Origin: CAWBRT01 sp963814745
GTDB taxonomy: Bacteria > Acidobacteriota > Terriglobia > Terriglobales > Acidobacteriaceae
DNA: 64,000 bases
NCBI GenBank assembly: GCA_963814745.1
Contig: CAWFEA010000002.1
Span: forward strand, 1 to 64,000
Direction of reading: 5' to 3'
This document shows, in pieces, positions 1 through 9,158 of this stretch. Both the position numbers and the translations under genes were made by a program. The notes beneath the pieces were generated by a model. It was given only the letters and a program-made list of their open reading frames with translations. It did not search any database and was not told the DNA's origin. Each line of letters starts with the position of its first letter. Positions within the stretch are counted from its first letter, which is position 1.

Positions 1-264
1 GGCCGAGTGGGGCATGGTCAACACGGTCGTCCCTGCCGAGCAGTTGCGTGCGGCCAGCCTCGAACTGGCACGCAAAATCGCCGAGGCCAGCCCGCTCACG
101 GTCGGCCTGGGCAACAAGCTTTCTACACCCAGATCGATCTCGATCAGCCGAAGGCCTACGCTTACGCCAAGGAAGTGATGAGCATGAACGCGCTCGCCGC
201 CGACGCGCAGGAGGGCATCTCGGCATTCCTCGGCAAACGTGCGGCTTGCTGGACGGGAAAGTAA
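1..264 (+). pseudogene. enoyl-CoA hydratase, C-terminal end, frameshifted and cut by the window edge
   Basis: The first ~112 bases read in frame 2 as the crotonase-fold C-terminal region (AEWGMVNTVVPAEQL, then ARKIAEASPLTVGLG). The remainder continues in frame 1 (QAFYTQIDLDQPKAYAYA, then EGISAFLGKR, stop at 262-264). Adding one base near 113-115 restores a typical GKQAFYTQ junction, so a single base is missing. Members of this family hydrate trans-2-enoyl-CoA in beta-oxidation-type pathways. The catalytic glutamates lie upstream of the window, so the substrate cannot be judged. It may be a real mutation or a base-calling error; similar frame breaks occur elsewhere in the window. Confidence 0.75.
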
Positions 265-302
265 GTTGCAGCCTGCGTCGGCGCTGACTACAATGTGCAG
301 CT

Positions 303-1412
303 ATGCTTCGCTGCAAATACAGTGTCTTGCTGTTTGTCGCAAGCTTTGCCTTGCTCTGCTTCTCGCAGGAGCGGGTTGAGAAAAGCGAGAGTGAGCTGCC
401 CGACGAGCGGCTTCCAATAATAACCAAGCCACGTGACAAGCAATGCAAATTGGTCTCTAAACCAAAAGAAGAGGTCCGGCTCCCACTTTACGTTGAGCGC
501 ACTGGCAACGGAGGGATTGCGGGTTGGACGGTTCGCCTCAAACTGAACGGGCACGATACTCGCGTATTGGTTGACACTGGGGCGAGCGGTCTGTTGGTAA
601 GCAAAAAAGCGGCAGCACGAGCTAACCTCACAGCCATCGCCTATTCCGAATTCAGAGGGTTAAGTGATAAACGTCCGTTGCAAGGCAATTGGGCCCTTGC
701 GTCCAGCATTAAGCTAGGGGAACTGGAATTTAGGGATTGCATGATTAAGATTGCCAATGCTAAGGACAACCGCGCTGACGGCTATATCGGGCCGGATATA
801 TTTTCTGACTATCTTGTCGCCTTGGATTTTCCAGGCAAGCAAGTAAAGCTCTCTTCGCTTCCGAAGCGGCGCAAAAAGCCGGAAATACCTCTCCGGATTT
901 CAGAAGGCGAACCTGCTCCCAATCGTCAGAATGTTCAGCAGAACGGCGATAATGCGGGCGCTAAGCAATATTCCTTGCCGGAAATGCAGTCGTGGATACC
1001 AGTTTCTCGTGCCTCGCACCTGTTGCTCATATCGGCTTCGATTAATGACAGTCCGCCTGAGCTTTTTATTATTGACACCGGCGCGGCGCAAAGCAGCATA
1101 TCTCTTCAAGCCGCTAGCGGAAGAGTCAACGTACGCCAGGACCACTTCTCCTTCCTGCGCACATTCAACGGTACGATTGAAAAATTCTGGTGGGGGGGCA
1201 AGGTTAAGCTTAGTTTTGCTCGCTTCGAGCAGCACCGGAGAAACGTTCTAGTTATCGATACTTCGAAGCTTAGCAAAGACATTGGAATTGAGGTCTCAGG
1301 GTTCCTCGGCGCAGATACGCTGGGACAAATGATGCTCTCCATTGACTACCGCGACCGTCTTGTCGATTTCCAGTACGACCCTAAACGGCTCGGTTCAGAG
1401 TGGACGAAGTAA
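303..1412 (+). CDS. retropepsin-like aspartic protease with two protease domains
   Basis: 369 residues. An N-terminal hydrophobic stretch (residues 7-20) looks like a signal peptide or anchor, so the protein probably acts in the periplasm or at the membrane. Two aspartic-protease cores are visible: DTGAS at 91-95, preceded by VLV, and DTGAA at 258-262, preceded by LFII. Each is followed by a hydrophobic flap-like segment and a later G-x-D-I/T motif (GYIGPDIF, GFLGADTL). This matches the gag-polyprotein/retropepsin-like (Asp_protease_2 type) family, here as an in-line duplication resembling pepsin bilobal architecture. No PDZ domain is seen. By eye the gene is clearly less GC-rich than both neighbours, which suggests transfer. 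The start at 303 follows the previous stop by 38 bases; no strong ribosome-binding site is visible. The P1 peptidase gene begins 11 bases after its stop. Confidence 0.75.
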   Translation: MLRCKYSVLLFVASFALLCFSQERVEKSESELPDERLPIITKPRDKQCKLVSKPKEEVRLPLYVERTGNGGIAGWTVRLKLNGHDTRVLVDTGASGLLVSKKAAARANLTAIAYSEFRGLSDKRPLQGNWALASSIKLGELEFRDCMIKIANAKDNRADGYIGPDIFSDYLVALDFPGKQVKLSSLPKRRKKPEIPLRISEGEPAPNRQNVQQNGDNAGAKQYSLPEMQSWIPVSRASHLLLISASINDSPPELFIIDTGAAQSSISLQAASGRVNVRQDHFSFLRTFNGTIEKFWWGGKVKLSFARFEQHRRNVLVIDTSKLSKDIGIEVSGFLGADTLGQMMLSIDYRDRLVDFQYDPKRLGSEWTK

Positions 1413-1423
1413 ACTAATCGACC

Positions 1424-2407
1424 ATGCCCACCCCCACCCCACAGATTCGCTTCGATGGGCCGGCAATAGAGGTCGACTTTCCCGGACTGAAGATCGGGGT
1501 CGCCGAATACGAGGAAGGCCCGACCGGGCTCACCGTGTTCCACTTTCCCCAGGGCGTAATGGCCGCGGTCGACGTGCGCGGCGGGGCGGCGGCCACCATC
1601 AACACCGATCGCTTGCGGCTTGGCTATGACCAGCCGACGGTACGCGCGATTTTTTTCACCGGCGGCTCCAGCTACGGTCTTGAAGCCGCCTCCGGAATCA
1701 TGGCCGAGCTGCTTCGCTTGGGCGGGCACGCCACTGCCTGGGAGATGATTCCCACCGTGACCGGAGCCGTGGTCTTCGACTTCCGCGGGCGCGGCAACGC
1801 CATACACCCCGACAAGCAACTCGGCCGCGCCGCGCTCGGAGCCGCTGGCGACCGCTTCCCGCTGGGCGCGCGCGGCGCCGGACGCATGGTGAATGTCGGC
1901 AAGTTTTTCGGCCCGGCGTTCATGGAGAGCTCCGGACAGGGCGGCGCTTTCCGCCAGGTCGGCGAGGTGAAGCTTGCCGCCTTCAGTGTGGTGAATTCCG
2001 TCGGAGTCATCGTCGGCCGCGACGGGCGGGTCGTGCGGGGCAATTTCGATCCGCAAACCGGCCGGCGGCGTACTCTCGCCCAAGACCTTGATGACGGAAC
2101 CGCTGCGCGCAAGCGCGCCGCCGACCGTGCTGAGCCGCTGACTTCCGGCGCTGCTGAAAACACTACCCTGACGGTCATCGTCGTCAATCGGAAGCTCACC
2201 TATCCGCAGCTCACCCGGCTGGCGATTCAGACCCACACCTCGATGGCGCGCGGCATTCAGCCTTTCCATACGGAAAAGGACGGCGACGTGCTTTACGCCG
2301 TAACGACCGGCGAAGTGGAGAACTCCGGGCTGGAGTTTGAAGAGCTCGCATCGTATGCCGCTGAACTGGCATGGGACGCCGTGCTGAGCGCGGTGCCGCC
2401 CCTCTAA
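1424..2407 (+). CDS. P1 family peptidase (DmpA-type N-terminal-nucleophile aminopeptidase)
   Basis: 327 residues, close to the family's usual 320-390. The N-terminal half shows GGAAATINTDRL and the conserved FTGGSSYGLEAASGI block. The C-terminal half has the ENTTLTVIVVNRKLT segment, which in this family carries the threonine/serine that becomes the new N terminus after self-cleavage, then the THTSMARGIQPFHTEKDGD block. Family members are L-aminopeptidases, D-esterases or beta-aminopeptidases; the exact substrate cannot be read from sequence. No signal peptide is seen, so a cytoplasmic location is likely. It starts 11 bases after the protease gene and could be co-transcribed with it, although base composition differs sharply between the two. 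Confidence 0.85.
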   Translation: MPTPTPQIRFDGPAIEVDFPGLKIGVAEYEEGPTGLTVFHFPQGVMAAVDVRGGAAATINTDRLRLGYDQPTVRAIFFTGGSSYGLEAASGIMAELLRLGGHATAWEMIPTVTGAVVFDFRGRGNAIHPDKQLGRAALGAAGDRFPLGARGAGRMVNVGKFFGPAFMESSGQGGAFRQVGEVKLAAFSVVNSVGVIVGRDGRVVRGNFDPQTGRRRTLAQDLDDGTAARKRAADRAEPLTSGAAENTTLTVIVVNRKLTYPQLTRLAIQTHTSMARGIQPFHTEKDGDVLYAVTTGEVENSGLEFEELASYAAELAWDAVLSAVPPL

Positions 2408-2591
2408 CGGCGTCGCCGGCGCAAATGCAAATTGACCATGCGGAAGCAGCCAGCGTAGAATTCACACGGGCCGCCAGTGCGGCGATTTGTCTTGATTCAT
2501 GGTCCCCGGGCTTGGCCTCGGCGTACCGCAGACAGCGCTACCGTTCCGGAACGGAAATTCAACACATTCTTGCGGCAGGAGTGAGGTTCTA

Positions 2592-3833
2592 ATGAGCAAC
2601 AAAACGAAAAAGTGGTTTACCAGTCCCTGGAATTTTGCTGACGAAGTAAGGTCCCAACTCAAATTCGCCCCCAAAATCGAGTTGCACGACGTCACCTTGC
2701 GCGACGGCGAGCAGCAGGCCGGCGTGACCTTCCGCAAGGAAGACAAAATTCGCATCGCCGAATTGCTGGCCGAGGCGGGCGTGCACCGCATTGAAGCCGG
2801 CATGCCCGCGGTCTCCAAGGAAGACGAGCTGGCGATCAAGGAAATCGTCAAGCGCAAACTCGGCCCCAAGATCTTCGCTTTTGGCCGCTGCATGAAGGAA
2901 GACGTACAGCGGGCCGTCGATTGCGGCGTCGATGGCATCGTCATGGAAGTGCCATCGAGCGATCACATCATCAAATACGCCTACAAATGGCCCCTGGAAA
3001 AGGCGGTCAAGCTGTCGGTCGAAGCGACTCAGTACGCCAAGAAGAATGGCCTTTATACGGTCTTCTTTCCGATCGATGCCTCGCGCGCGGACATCAATTG
3101 GTTCTTGGATTTAATCGAGCGCATTGCCAAGGAAGGCCACATGGACGCGCTGGCGGTGGTTGACACCTTCGGTGGTTGCTCGCCGCACGCCATCCCCTAC
3201 TTGATTAAGAAAATCAGGGAGCGCATCGATAAGCCTTTGGAAACCCACTTCCACGACGATTTCGGCATGGGCTCGGCCAACACCGTGCTCGGCCTTGCCG
3301 CCGGGGCCAACGTGGCGCACACCACCATTTCCGCGCTCGGCGAGCGCGCCGGCAACGCCGCTTATGAAGACGTGGTCATGACCCTGCTGACCATGTACGG
3401 CATCGACCTGGGAATTAAGACCGAGAAACTTTACGGGATTTCCAAGGAGGTGCTGGCCATGGCGGGTGTCCGGGTGCGGCCGAATCGCGGCATCTTCGGC
3501 GACGATATCTTCAAGGTCGAATCCGGCATCATCTCGGGCTGGGTCAGGAACTGCGGCGACGAACATGCGCTGGAACTCTGCCCCTACCGTTGGGAGCTGG
3601 CCGGCCACGACGCGCCGGAGATCGTGCTGGGCAAGAACAGCGGCGCGGATTCGATTAAGATCTGGCTGGAACGGCTCGGCCGTCCGCTGCCGAGCGAAGA
3701 AACCATTATGGAGATACTGCTCAAAGTTAAGCTGCGCGCCCTGGAAAAGAAGAGTGTGCTGACGCTGCGGGATTTTGAAAATATTCTCGCCAAATTCCCG
3801 CTGGCTAAGCCCGCTTCCAAAGCAGGCGACTAG
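2592..3833 (+). CDS. homocitrate/2-isopropylmalate synthase-like acyltransferase (DRE-TIM fold)
   Basis: 413 residues from ATG 2592, chosen because GGCAGGAG lies 8-15 bases upstream; an upstream in-frame extension to 2499 has no such support. Residues 32-41 hold LHDVTLRDGE, the DRE-TIM metallolyase signature, followed by FRKEDKIRIAELL. The HxH metal ligands appear in LETHFHDDFGMGSAN and the second signature in ISALGERAGNAAYEDVV. The protein would condense acetyl-CoA with a 2-oxoacid, as in homocitrate, isopropylmalate or citramalate synthases. It lacks the C-terminal regulatory LeuA dimer domain, so it resembles homocitrate-synthase-like or catabolic members more than feedback-regulated LeuA. 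No leu or lys genes are adjacent. The exact 2-oxoacid is unknown. Confidence 0.85.
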   Translation: MSNKTKKWFTSPWNFADEVRSQLKFAPKIELHDVTLRDGEQQAGVTFRKEDKIRIAELLAEAGVHRIEAGMPAVSKEDELAIKEIVKRKLGPKIFAFGRCMKEDVQRAVDCGVDGIVMEVPSSDHIIKYAYKWPLEKAVKLSVEATQYAKKNGLYTVFFPIDASRADINWFLDLIERIAKEGHMDALAVVDTFGGCSPHAIPYLIKKIRERIDKPLETHFHDDFGMGSANTVLGLAAGANVAHTTISALGERAGNAAYEDVVMTLLTMYGIDLGIKTEKLYGISKEVLAMAGVRVRPNRGIFGDDIFKVESGIISGWVRNCGDEHALELCPYRWELAGHDAPEIVLGKNSGADSIKIWLERLGRPLPSEETIMEILLKVKLRALEKKSVLTLRDFENILAKFPLAKPASKAGD

Positions 3834-3876
3834 CAGCTTTGGCAGTCCGCCTCGCCACGCCGCGAGCATCAACTTA

Positions 3877-3910
3877 CCGGCCGCCATTCCGCGCGGCCGG
3901 TTTTGCTTTT
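3877..3910 (+). terminator. intrinsic terminator after the acyltransferase gene
   Basis: CCGGCCG (3877-3883) pairs with CGGCCGG (3894-3900) around a 10-base loop. It is followed directly by TTTTGCTTTT and lies 43 bases after the stop codon. Confidence 0.8.
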
Positions 3911-4065
3911 CCCGGTACTTCACGTCACGGCCGCTCCCATGCCGGGCAAGGCTTTTCCCTTAGGTCTGCGGTCCCGGCCGGTCCATCCTCGCCGCTTAAA
4001 CCTGATTTGGCGCCACTCAGGTTCCTTGGAAGCTACTTGGCTGCGCTGCAGCCTTGAAATTCGCC

Positions 4066-4095
4066 TTGACTGCGGGTGAAAGCACGACCTATCAT
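4066..4095 (+). promoter_or_regulatory. candidate sigma-70 promoter for the MFS carrier
   Basis: TTGACT at 4066-4071 and TATCAT at 4090-4095 are separated by 18 bases. This is the best -35/-10 pair in the gap. Confidence 0.45.
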
Positions 4096-4220
4096 TCAGT
4101 GCCGATACTTAGAAGTCATCATAGAGCTGTATCGCCTGAACGTGCCGCAGGAACGGCCATGTTCCTGGACGCGTAGCTGTATGCGTGACCGTCTCTAAAT
4201 CGTCTACGAGGAGTGCTTGA

Positions 4221-5552
4221 ATGGCTGATTCAAAAACCGTCGCCCCAGGGGCTGTAAACGGTATGCAGGGGGTTACCCCCGAGTTTGAGAACGCAACCTA
4301 TCGAAAAGTCACCATACGTTTATTGCCGTTCCTGATTGTGTGCTACCTTGTCGCCTACCTGGACCGCGTAAACGTGGGCTTCGCCAAGCTGCAGATGCTG
4401 AGTGACCTGCATTTCAGCGAGACTGTTTATGGACTTGGCGCGGGCGTGTTCTTCATCGGTTACTTCATTTTTGAAGTGCCGAGCAACATGATCATGCACA
4501 AGATTGGTGCGCGCATATGGATTACCCGCATCATGATCACCTGGGCAATTATTTCGGCGCTCACACTTGTGATCAGAACGCCGATTCAGTTTTATTTGGT
4601 CCGCTTCTTCCTCGGGGCAGCCGAGGCGGGCTTCTTCCCCGGCATTATTTTGTACCTGACCTACTGGTACCCGGCGCACCGTCGCGGCAAGATGACCGGG
4701 GCTTTCATGGTTGGAATTCCGTTGGCCGGCATGATTGGCGGTCCGCTCTCCGGCTCCATTATGGCTCTGACTCACGGCCTTGGCGGTTGGCATGGCTGGA
4801 AGTGGATGTTCCTTTTCGAGGCTGTACCTTCTCTGATTATGGGCATAGCCTGCATTCTCTACCTGGATAGCAGGATTCGCGACGCCAAATGGCTCAGCGA
4901 AAAGCAAAAGCAGATTCTCGAATATTACGTCGCCCAAGAGTCCAAGCAAAAGAAAGAGCATCCCTCTATATGGTTGGTGTTTTCCGATAAGCGCATCTGG
5001 CTGATGTGCTGGATCTATTTCACCGTCGCTCTGGGCCAATACGCGCTGACGCTGTGGATACCCACCCTGCTCAAGGATGCCGGAGTCAAAGGCGTATTCA
5101 TGATCGGCATGGTATCAGCCATCCCGTACATTTGCGTCATCATCGCCATGGTCGCGCTTGGGGCCAGCGCCGATAAACGTCGTGAGCGGCGTTGGCACGA
5201 GGCTGGGCCGCTGCTTGTGGGCGCCGTGGCCTTGGTTCTGAGTATGATGGTTGGCGGCACGAACACGGTGCTGGCCGTCATATTGCTTTCGATCGCGGCG
5301 GCCGGGATCATTCCCGCAGCGCCGATGTTCTGGGCGCTGCCTACGTCATTCCTCGCGGGTTCGGCTGCGGCGGCCGGCATCGCCTGGATCAACTCGGTTG
5401 CCAATCTCGGCGGCTTCGTCGCCCCCTTCGCTATTGGCTACCTCAAGGATTTGACGCACGGCAACCTGATTCCCATGATCGTCATGGCCGTCATTGTCGC
5501 CGCCGGCGGACTTACCGTACTCACTCTGGATAAGAACGTGGTCAACAAGTAG
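4221..5552 (+). CDS. MFS transporter, anion:cation symporter (ACS) type
   Basis: 443 residues with about 12 hydrophobic segments. The N-terminal RKVTIRLLPFLIVCYLVAYL and DRVNVGFAKLQM motif is characteristic of ACS-family permeases (tartrate, phthalate, glucarate, hydroxyphenylacetate carriers). The family-typical EAGFFPGIILYLTYWYP and the cytoplasmic loop around residues 225-250 are present. The substrate is probably an organic acid. ATG 4221 is preceded by GAGGAG at a suitable distance. It sits between a 2-oxoacid acyltransferase and a MmgE/PrpD protein, which fits import of a carboxylate for that local metabolism, although no shared transcript is evident. A strong hairpin terminator follows. 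Confidence 0.88.
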   Translation: MADSKTVAPGAVNGMQGVTPEFENATYRKVTIRLLPFLIVCYLVAYLDRVNVGFAKLQMLSDLHFSETVYGLGAGVFFIGYFIFEVPSNMIMHKIGARIWITRIMITWAIISALTLVIRTPIQFYLVRFFLGAAEAGFFPGIILYLTYWYPAHRRGKMTGAFMVGIPLAGMIGGPLSGSIMALTHGLGGWHGWKWMFLFEAVPSLIMGIACILYLDSRIRDAKWLSEKQKQILEYYVAQESKQKKEHPSIWLVFSDKRIWLMCWIYFTVALGQYALTLWIPTLLKDAGVKGVFMIGMVSAIPYICVIIAMVALGASADKRRERRWHEAGPLLVGAVALVLSMMVGGTNTVLAVILLSIAAAGIIPAAPMFWALPTSFLAGSAAAAGIAWINSVANLGGFVAPFAIGYLKDLTHGNLIPMIVMAVIVAAGGLTVLTLDKNVVNK

Positions 5553-5589
5553 GAATCGTCAGCCGCTCCTGCTTACCGCAAAGATAAAC

Positions 5590-5630
5590 CGGCTCGCCAG
5601 ATAGCTTCTGACGAGCCGATTTATTTCATT
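5590..5630. terminator. terminator between convergent genes
   Basis: CGGCTCG (5590-5596) pairs with CGAGCCG (5612-5618). After one mismatch, CAG pairs with CTG. The plus side continues into ATTTATTTCATT. It lies between the plus-strand carrier and the minus-strand MmgE/PrpD gene and may serve both. Confidence 0.75.
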
Positions 5631-5644
5631 GTTGCCGGCGGTAT

Positions 5645-7117
5645 TTACACGGCCGCCGCTTGCGCGATTGCGGCCGCGCTGGGCAGTTTCTCGACACCCC
5701 AGCATACGTCCAGCAGCCGCCGGATATGCGGCCCCGGCAGAATGCCTTCGGCGAGGTCGCTGAATTTCGCCTCCAGCGCCCTGTCGGTCATTGGAACTTC
5801 AAGACTGCCGACAGCATGCTCGATATGCTTGTGCAGCTTCCGGCCATCTTTCAGCACGATGGTAAGGTCCACTTGCTCCGGCTTGATCGATGGATCGACA
5901 ACCGGCACTACCCGGCTCCGCAAGCCCACGATAATCGGGTCGCGCACCGCTCGCTCGCTGAACTGCTTCTCGCCGGCCGCGCCTTCCACGATCGCGACCG
6001 CCACGGAATGATAGATGCTGAACTTCCCCTCCAGACCTTCATGCGGAGTCTTCTTGCCGGTTAGTTCGAGCACCAGCGGATTAACGCGCAAGTCAACGTG
6101 GTCAACCTGATCGGCGGTTATCTTGTATTGGTTGCGCAACTGTATGGCCGCATCGATCGCGGGATGGAGCACGATTCCGCAGGCGAACGGCTTGTAGGTG
6201 TTGAGCGCCGCCTCGTAGTGTTTCCCCAGTCCTTCCGTGATCTCCCGGTAATCATGTCTCGTGCTGACGGTATTAGCCCATCCGCGCTTGGCTTCAATCA
6301 TCTCGTCGGAGCTGGTGTAGTTCTTGGACGCGAGAATCGCGGCCATCAGGCCGTCATTGGCGGCGCGGCCCGGATTGAAGCTTTTGTTCATCGATCCGAA
6401 CGACTCCCGCAAGCCGACCGGCTGCGAGGCAGCCAGGCCCAGAGCCCACACCATCTGCTGCTCGCTGAGGCCAAGCAGCATGCCCGCCGCGGCGGCGGCG
6501 CCAAACACTCCACATGTGCCGGTGCTGTGCCAACCCCGGTCGTAGTGTTCGGGGGTGACGGAGTTGCCCATGCGGAGCGCAACCTCGACTCCGATAACCA
6601 CCGCATTGAGAAAGTCCTTGCCCGAAACCGGCCGATACTCGGCCAATGCCAGAATCCCCGGAATTACCGGCGCCCCGGGATGAATGATGGTTCGCAGGTG
6701 GGTGTCGTCATAGTCGAAAATATGGGCGCTAATGCCGTTAATCATGGCGGCATTCAGGATGTCGAAACGCTCGCGCCTCCCCAAAATGCCGGCCTGGGGA
6801 GGTCCGGAAAATGGAGTCAGAGCGGCAATTGCATCGTTGACTCCGTTGTGGCGCGAAGCCCCGACGGCAACCCCCACGAAATTCAGCAACGTCCGGACCC
6901 CTTCCTTTCGTACTGCCGGCGGCAGGTCCTCATATTTAGCGTTGACCACATACCGCGCCAGAGTCCGGGTGATCCCCTTGTCAGGCGGAAGGCTTTGGCT
7001 GCTGCCTCCGCCGCCGCCGGTTTGGGGTGCTGCAAGCAACGGCGTGGAACCACCGGCGGCCGCAATCGAAGCAACCGTGGCCGCGCGCAGGAAAGAACGG
7101 CGATCAAGATCGAACAT
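5645..7117 (-). CDS. MmgE/PrpD family protein with Tat-type signal
   Basis: 490 residues from ATG 7117. This start is preferred over the longer frame because it places DRRSFLRAATVASIAAAGG, a twin-arginine signal, at residues 5-23. The mature part begins near a Gly/Ser-rich linker and shows family blocks such as ISAHIFDYDDTHL, HPGAPVIPGILALAE, GVEVALRMGNSV and RGWHSTGTCGVFGAAAAAG. MmgE/PrpD enzymes include 2-methylcitrate dehydratase and cis-aconitate decarboxylase. The export signal is unusual for such dehydratases, so the substrate is probably different and acts in the periplasm. It is transcribed divergently from malate synthase. Confidence 0.85.
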   Translation of the reverse strand: MFDLDRRSFLRAATVASIAAAGGSTPLLAAPQTGGGGGSSQSLPPDKGITRTLARYVVNAKYEDLPPAVRKEGVRTLLNFVGVAVGASRHNGVNDAIAALTPFSGPPQAGILGRRERFDILNAAMINGISAHIFDYDDTHLRTIIHPGAPVIPGILALAEYRPVSGKDFLNAVVIGVEVALRMGNSVTPEHYDRGWHSTGTCGVFGAAAAAGMLLGLSEQQMVWALGLAASQPVGLRESFGSMNKSFNPGRAANDGLMAAILASKNYTSSDEMIEAKRGWANTVSTRHDYREITEGLGKHYEAALNTYKPFACGIVLHPAIDAAIQLRNQYKITADQVDHVDLRVNPLVLELTGKKTPHEGLEGKFSIYHSVAVAIVEGAAGEKQFSERAVRDPIIVGLRSRVVPVVDPSIKPEQVDLTIVLKDGRKLHKHIEHAVGSLEVPMTDRALEAKFSDLAEGILPGPHIRRLLDVCWGVEKLPSAAAIAQAAAV

Positions 7118-7518
7118 AGTGCAAATCCCCCCACAAAGTATTGGCTGTGACGCTCGCCATTGAATCAAATTGCCGACGCCAATACAACCGTAAAAATATT
7201 GACAATCGCATCCCGCTACCGAAACAGGCACTGCCGCCTTTAGCTCAGAGCCTTTGCCTCCCACCGCAAGGCTAATAAACCGTGTCTGGACCGGAGGTCA
7301 GCGCCGGGCCGACGGGCGCCCCCCGGCGGTACGCGCACAATCGCCCCATTCCCAGGACGTGCGCGGTCTTAAATTACGGGTCCAAAGAGGGCAGAACTGC
7401 ATCTATTGAATTGTGGGGCATCGGTTTTCCGTTCCCTCTTTTCCCGTTTCCCTCTAGGGATACCGCGGCAACCGCGGTCAAAACCGTCAACTTTCAGCAG
7501 CAGAAGGAAGGATATTTC
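7118..7518. other. divergent intergenic region between the PrpD-like gene and malate synthase
   Basis: No gene is seen. The right half holds a direct repeat, ACCGCGG at about 7462 and again nine bases later, shortly before the malate synthase ribosome-binding site. Promoters for both genes must lie here, but I could not pick them with confidence. Confidence 0.4.
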
Positions 7519-9141
7519 ATGAGTGTACATTCCACGACCATCAGCGGGGTCACAATTGATGCGCCCCATCACCCGGGGCAGAACCAGGTGCTTACGCCTG
7601 AGGCGATTCATTTCCTGGCGGAACTTCAGCGGCGCTTTAATCACCGTCGTCTGGAACTGCTTGCCGCCCGCCAAGAGCGCCAGAAGCGGCTCGACGCCGG
7701 CGAGAAGCCCGATTTTCTGCCCGAGACGAAGCCCATTCGCGAGTCCGAATGGACCGTTGCTCCGATTCCGGCCGATCTCCAGGACCGCCGCATTGAGATC
7801 ACCGGCCCCACCGACCGCAAAATGATTATCAATGCGCTGAACTCGGGCTCCAGCGTGTTCATGGCCGACTTCGAGGATGCCAATACGCCGACCTGGAGCA
7901 ATCTCATCGAAGGTCAGATCAACCTCACGGACGCCATTGCACGGACCATCACCTACACTGACCCGACCAGCGGAAAGCAATATAAGCTCAACCAAAAGAC
8001 CGCGGTATTGTTCGTCCGGCCCCGTGGCTGGCATCTCGATGAAGAACATGTTGCGGTTGACGGCAAGCCAATGTCGGGCTCGCTGTTCGACTTTGGACTC
8101 TACTTTTTCCGCAACGCCAAGGCTCTGCTGGCCGCCGGCACCGGCCCCTACTTCTACCTGCCAAAGATAGAGAGCCATCTGGAAGCCCGGTTGTGGAATG
8201 ACGTCTTCACCTATTCTCAGCAGGCGCTAGGCGTGCCCCACGGCAGCATCCGAGCCACAGTCCTCATCGAGACGATTCTGGCCACCTTTGAAACCAATGA
8301 GATTCTTTACGAGCTGCGTGATCACTCGGCCGGCCTGAACTGCGGCCGATGGGATTACATCTTCAGCTTTATCAAAAACTTCGCCAATGATCCCAAGGCC
8401 GTCATGCCCGATCGCGGGCAGGTTGGCATGACCGCGCACTTCATGCGCTCGTATAGCAAGATGCTCATCCGCGATTGCCACCGCCGTAACATCCACGCCA
8501 TGGGCGGCATGTCGGCCTTCATTCCCGTCAAGAGCAATCCGGAGATTAACGAGAAAGCGATGGCGCAGGTTCGCGCCGACAAGGAACGCGAAGCTAGCGA
8601 CGGTCACGACGGAACCTGGGTGGCTCATCCCGGCCTGGTGGCCGTTGCCAAGGAACCCTTCGACCGCCTGATGCCGCAACCCAACCAGATCGACAAGAAG
8701 CTTCCCGGCTTCCGGGTCACCGCCGTCGACCTGCTCGAAGTGCCAACCGGCGACATTACCGAGGCCGGCCTCCGGCAGAATCTCGTGGTCGGCACGGGAT
8801 ATCTGGAATCCTGGCTGCGCGGCATCGGCTGCGTGCCCCTGTTCAACCTGATGGAAGACGCGGCGACGGCGGAAATCAGCCGCTCCCAGCTCTGGCAGTG
8901 GATTCATCACGGCGCGCACCTGAAGGATGGCCGCAAGATCGATGTGCCGCTCTGCGACAGCATCCTCCATGAAGAACTGGCCAAGGCCAAAGCAGGCGTC
9001 CCGGCCAGTCTGTATCCCTCTTACGACAAAGCGGCCGAATTGATGCGCGAGATGTACACTTCGCCGACCTTTGTCGAATTCCTCACCGTTCCCGCCTATG
9101 ACGAACTCATCCGGCAGGAACGTATGCGCAAGGCTGCATAG
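7519..9141 (+). CDS. aceB: malate synthase A
   Basis: 540 residues, close to the 530-540 usual for isoform A. ATG 7519 is supported by AGAAGGAAGGA just upstream; the longer frame from 7282 has no support. Recognisable blocks include SGSSVFMADFEDANTPTW, LFVRPRGWHLDEEHV, the catalytic-core GPYFYLPKIESHLEARLWND, RATVLIETILATFE and LNCGRWDYIFSFIKN, and the C-terminal SRSQLWQWIHHGAHL with its catalytic aspartate region. It condenses glyoxylate with acetyl-CoA to malate in the cytosol. No isocitrate lyase is in the window. A GlcD-like oxidase downstream (10612-12003) could supply glyoxylate from glycolate. Confidence 0.97.
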   Translation: MSVHSTTISGVTIDAPHHPGQNQVLTPEAIHFLAELQRRFNHRRLELLAARQERQKRLDAGEKPDFLPETKPIRESEWTVAPIPADLQDRRIEITGPTDRKMIINALNSGSSVFMADFEDANTPTWSNLIEGQINLTDAIARTITYTDPTSGKQYKLNQKTAVLFVRPRGWHLDEEHVAVDGKPMSGSLFDFGLYFFRNAKALLAAGTGPYFYLPKIESHLEARLWNDVFTYSQQALGVPHGSIRATVLIETILATFETNEILYELRDHSAGLNCGRWDYIFSFIKNFANDPKAVMPDRGQVGMTAHFMRSYSKMLIRDCHRRNIHAMGGMSAFIPVKSNPEINEKAMAQVRADKEREASDGHDGTWVAHPGLVAVAKEPFDRLMPQPNQIDKKLPGFRVTAVDLLEVPTGDITEAGLRQNLVVGTGYLESWLRGIGCVPLFNLMEDAATAEISRSQLWQWIHHGAHLKDGRKIDVPLCDSILHEELAKAKAGVPASLYPSYDKAAELMREMYTSPTFVEFLTVPAYDELIRQERMRKAA

Positions 9142-9158
9142 CTTGCCGGTCTCCACTT

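Larger units (their letters stand above)
3834..4220. other. intergenic region
   Basis: No gene is seen. The region contains the terminator of the upstream gene (3877-3910) and a candidate sigma-70 promoter (4066-4095) for the MFS carrier. Bases 4096-4205 would form a 5' leader of roughly 110 bases in which I see no recognisable riboswitch. Confidence 0.6.

Noticed and set aside
1346..2269. 307-residue open frame on the minus strand
   Set aside because: Shadow of the P1 peptidase gene; no family features, and it exists because of high GC content.
2499..2591. N-terminal extension of the acyltransferase frame
   Set aside because: No ribosome-binding site and no family similarity. ATG 2592 has a strong Shine-Dalgarno sequence and begins just before the family core.
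7282..7518. 79-residue extension of malate synthase
   Set aside because: Low-complexity, no family match, and a good ribosome-binding site lies before ATG 7519.
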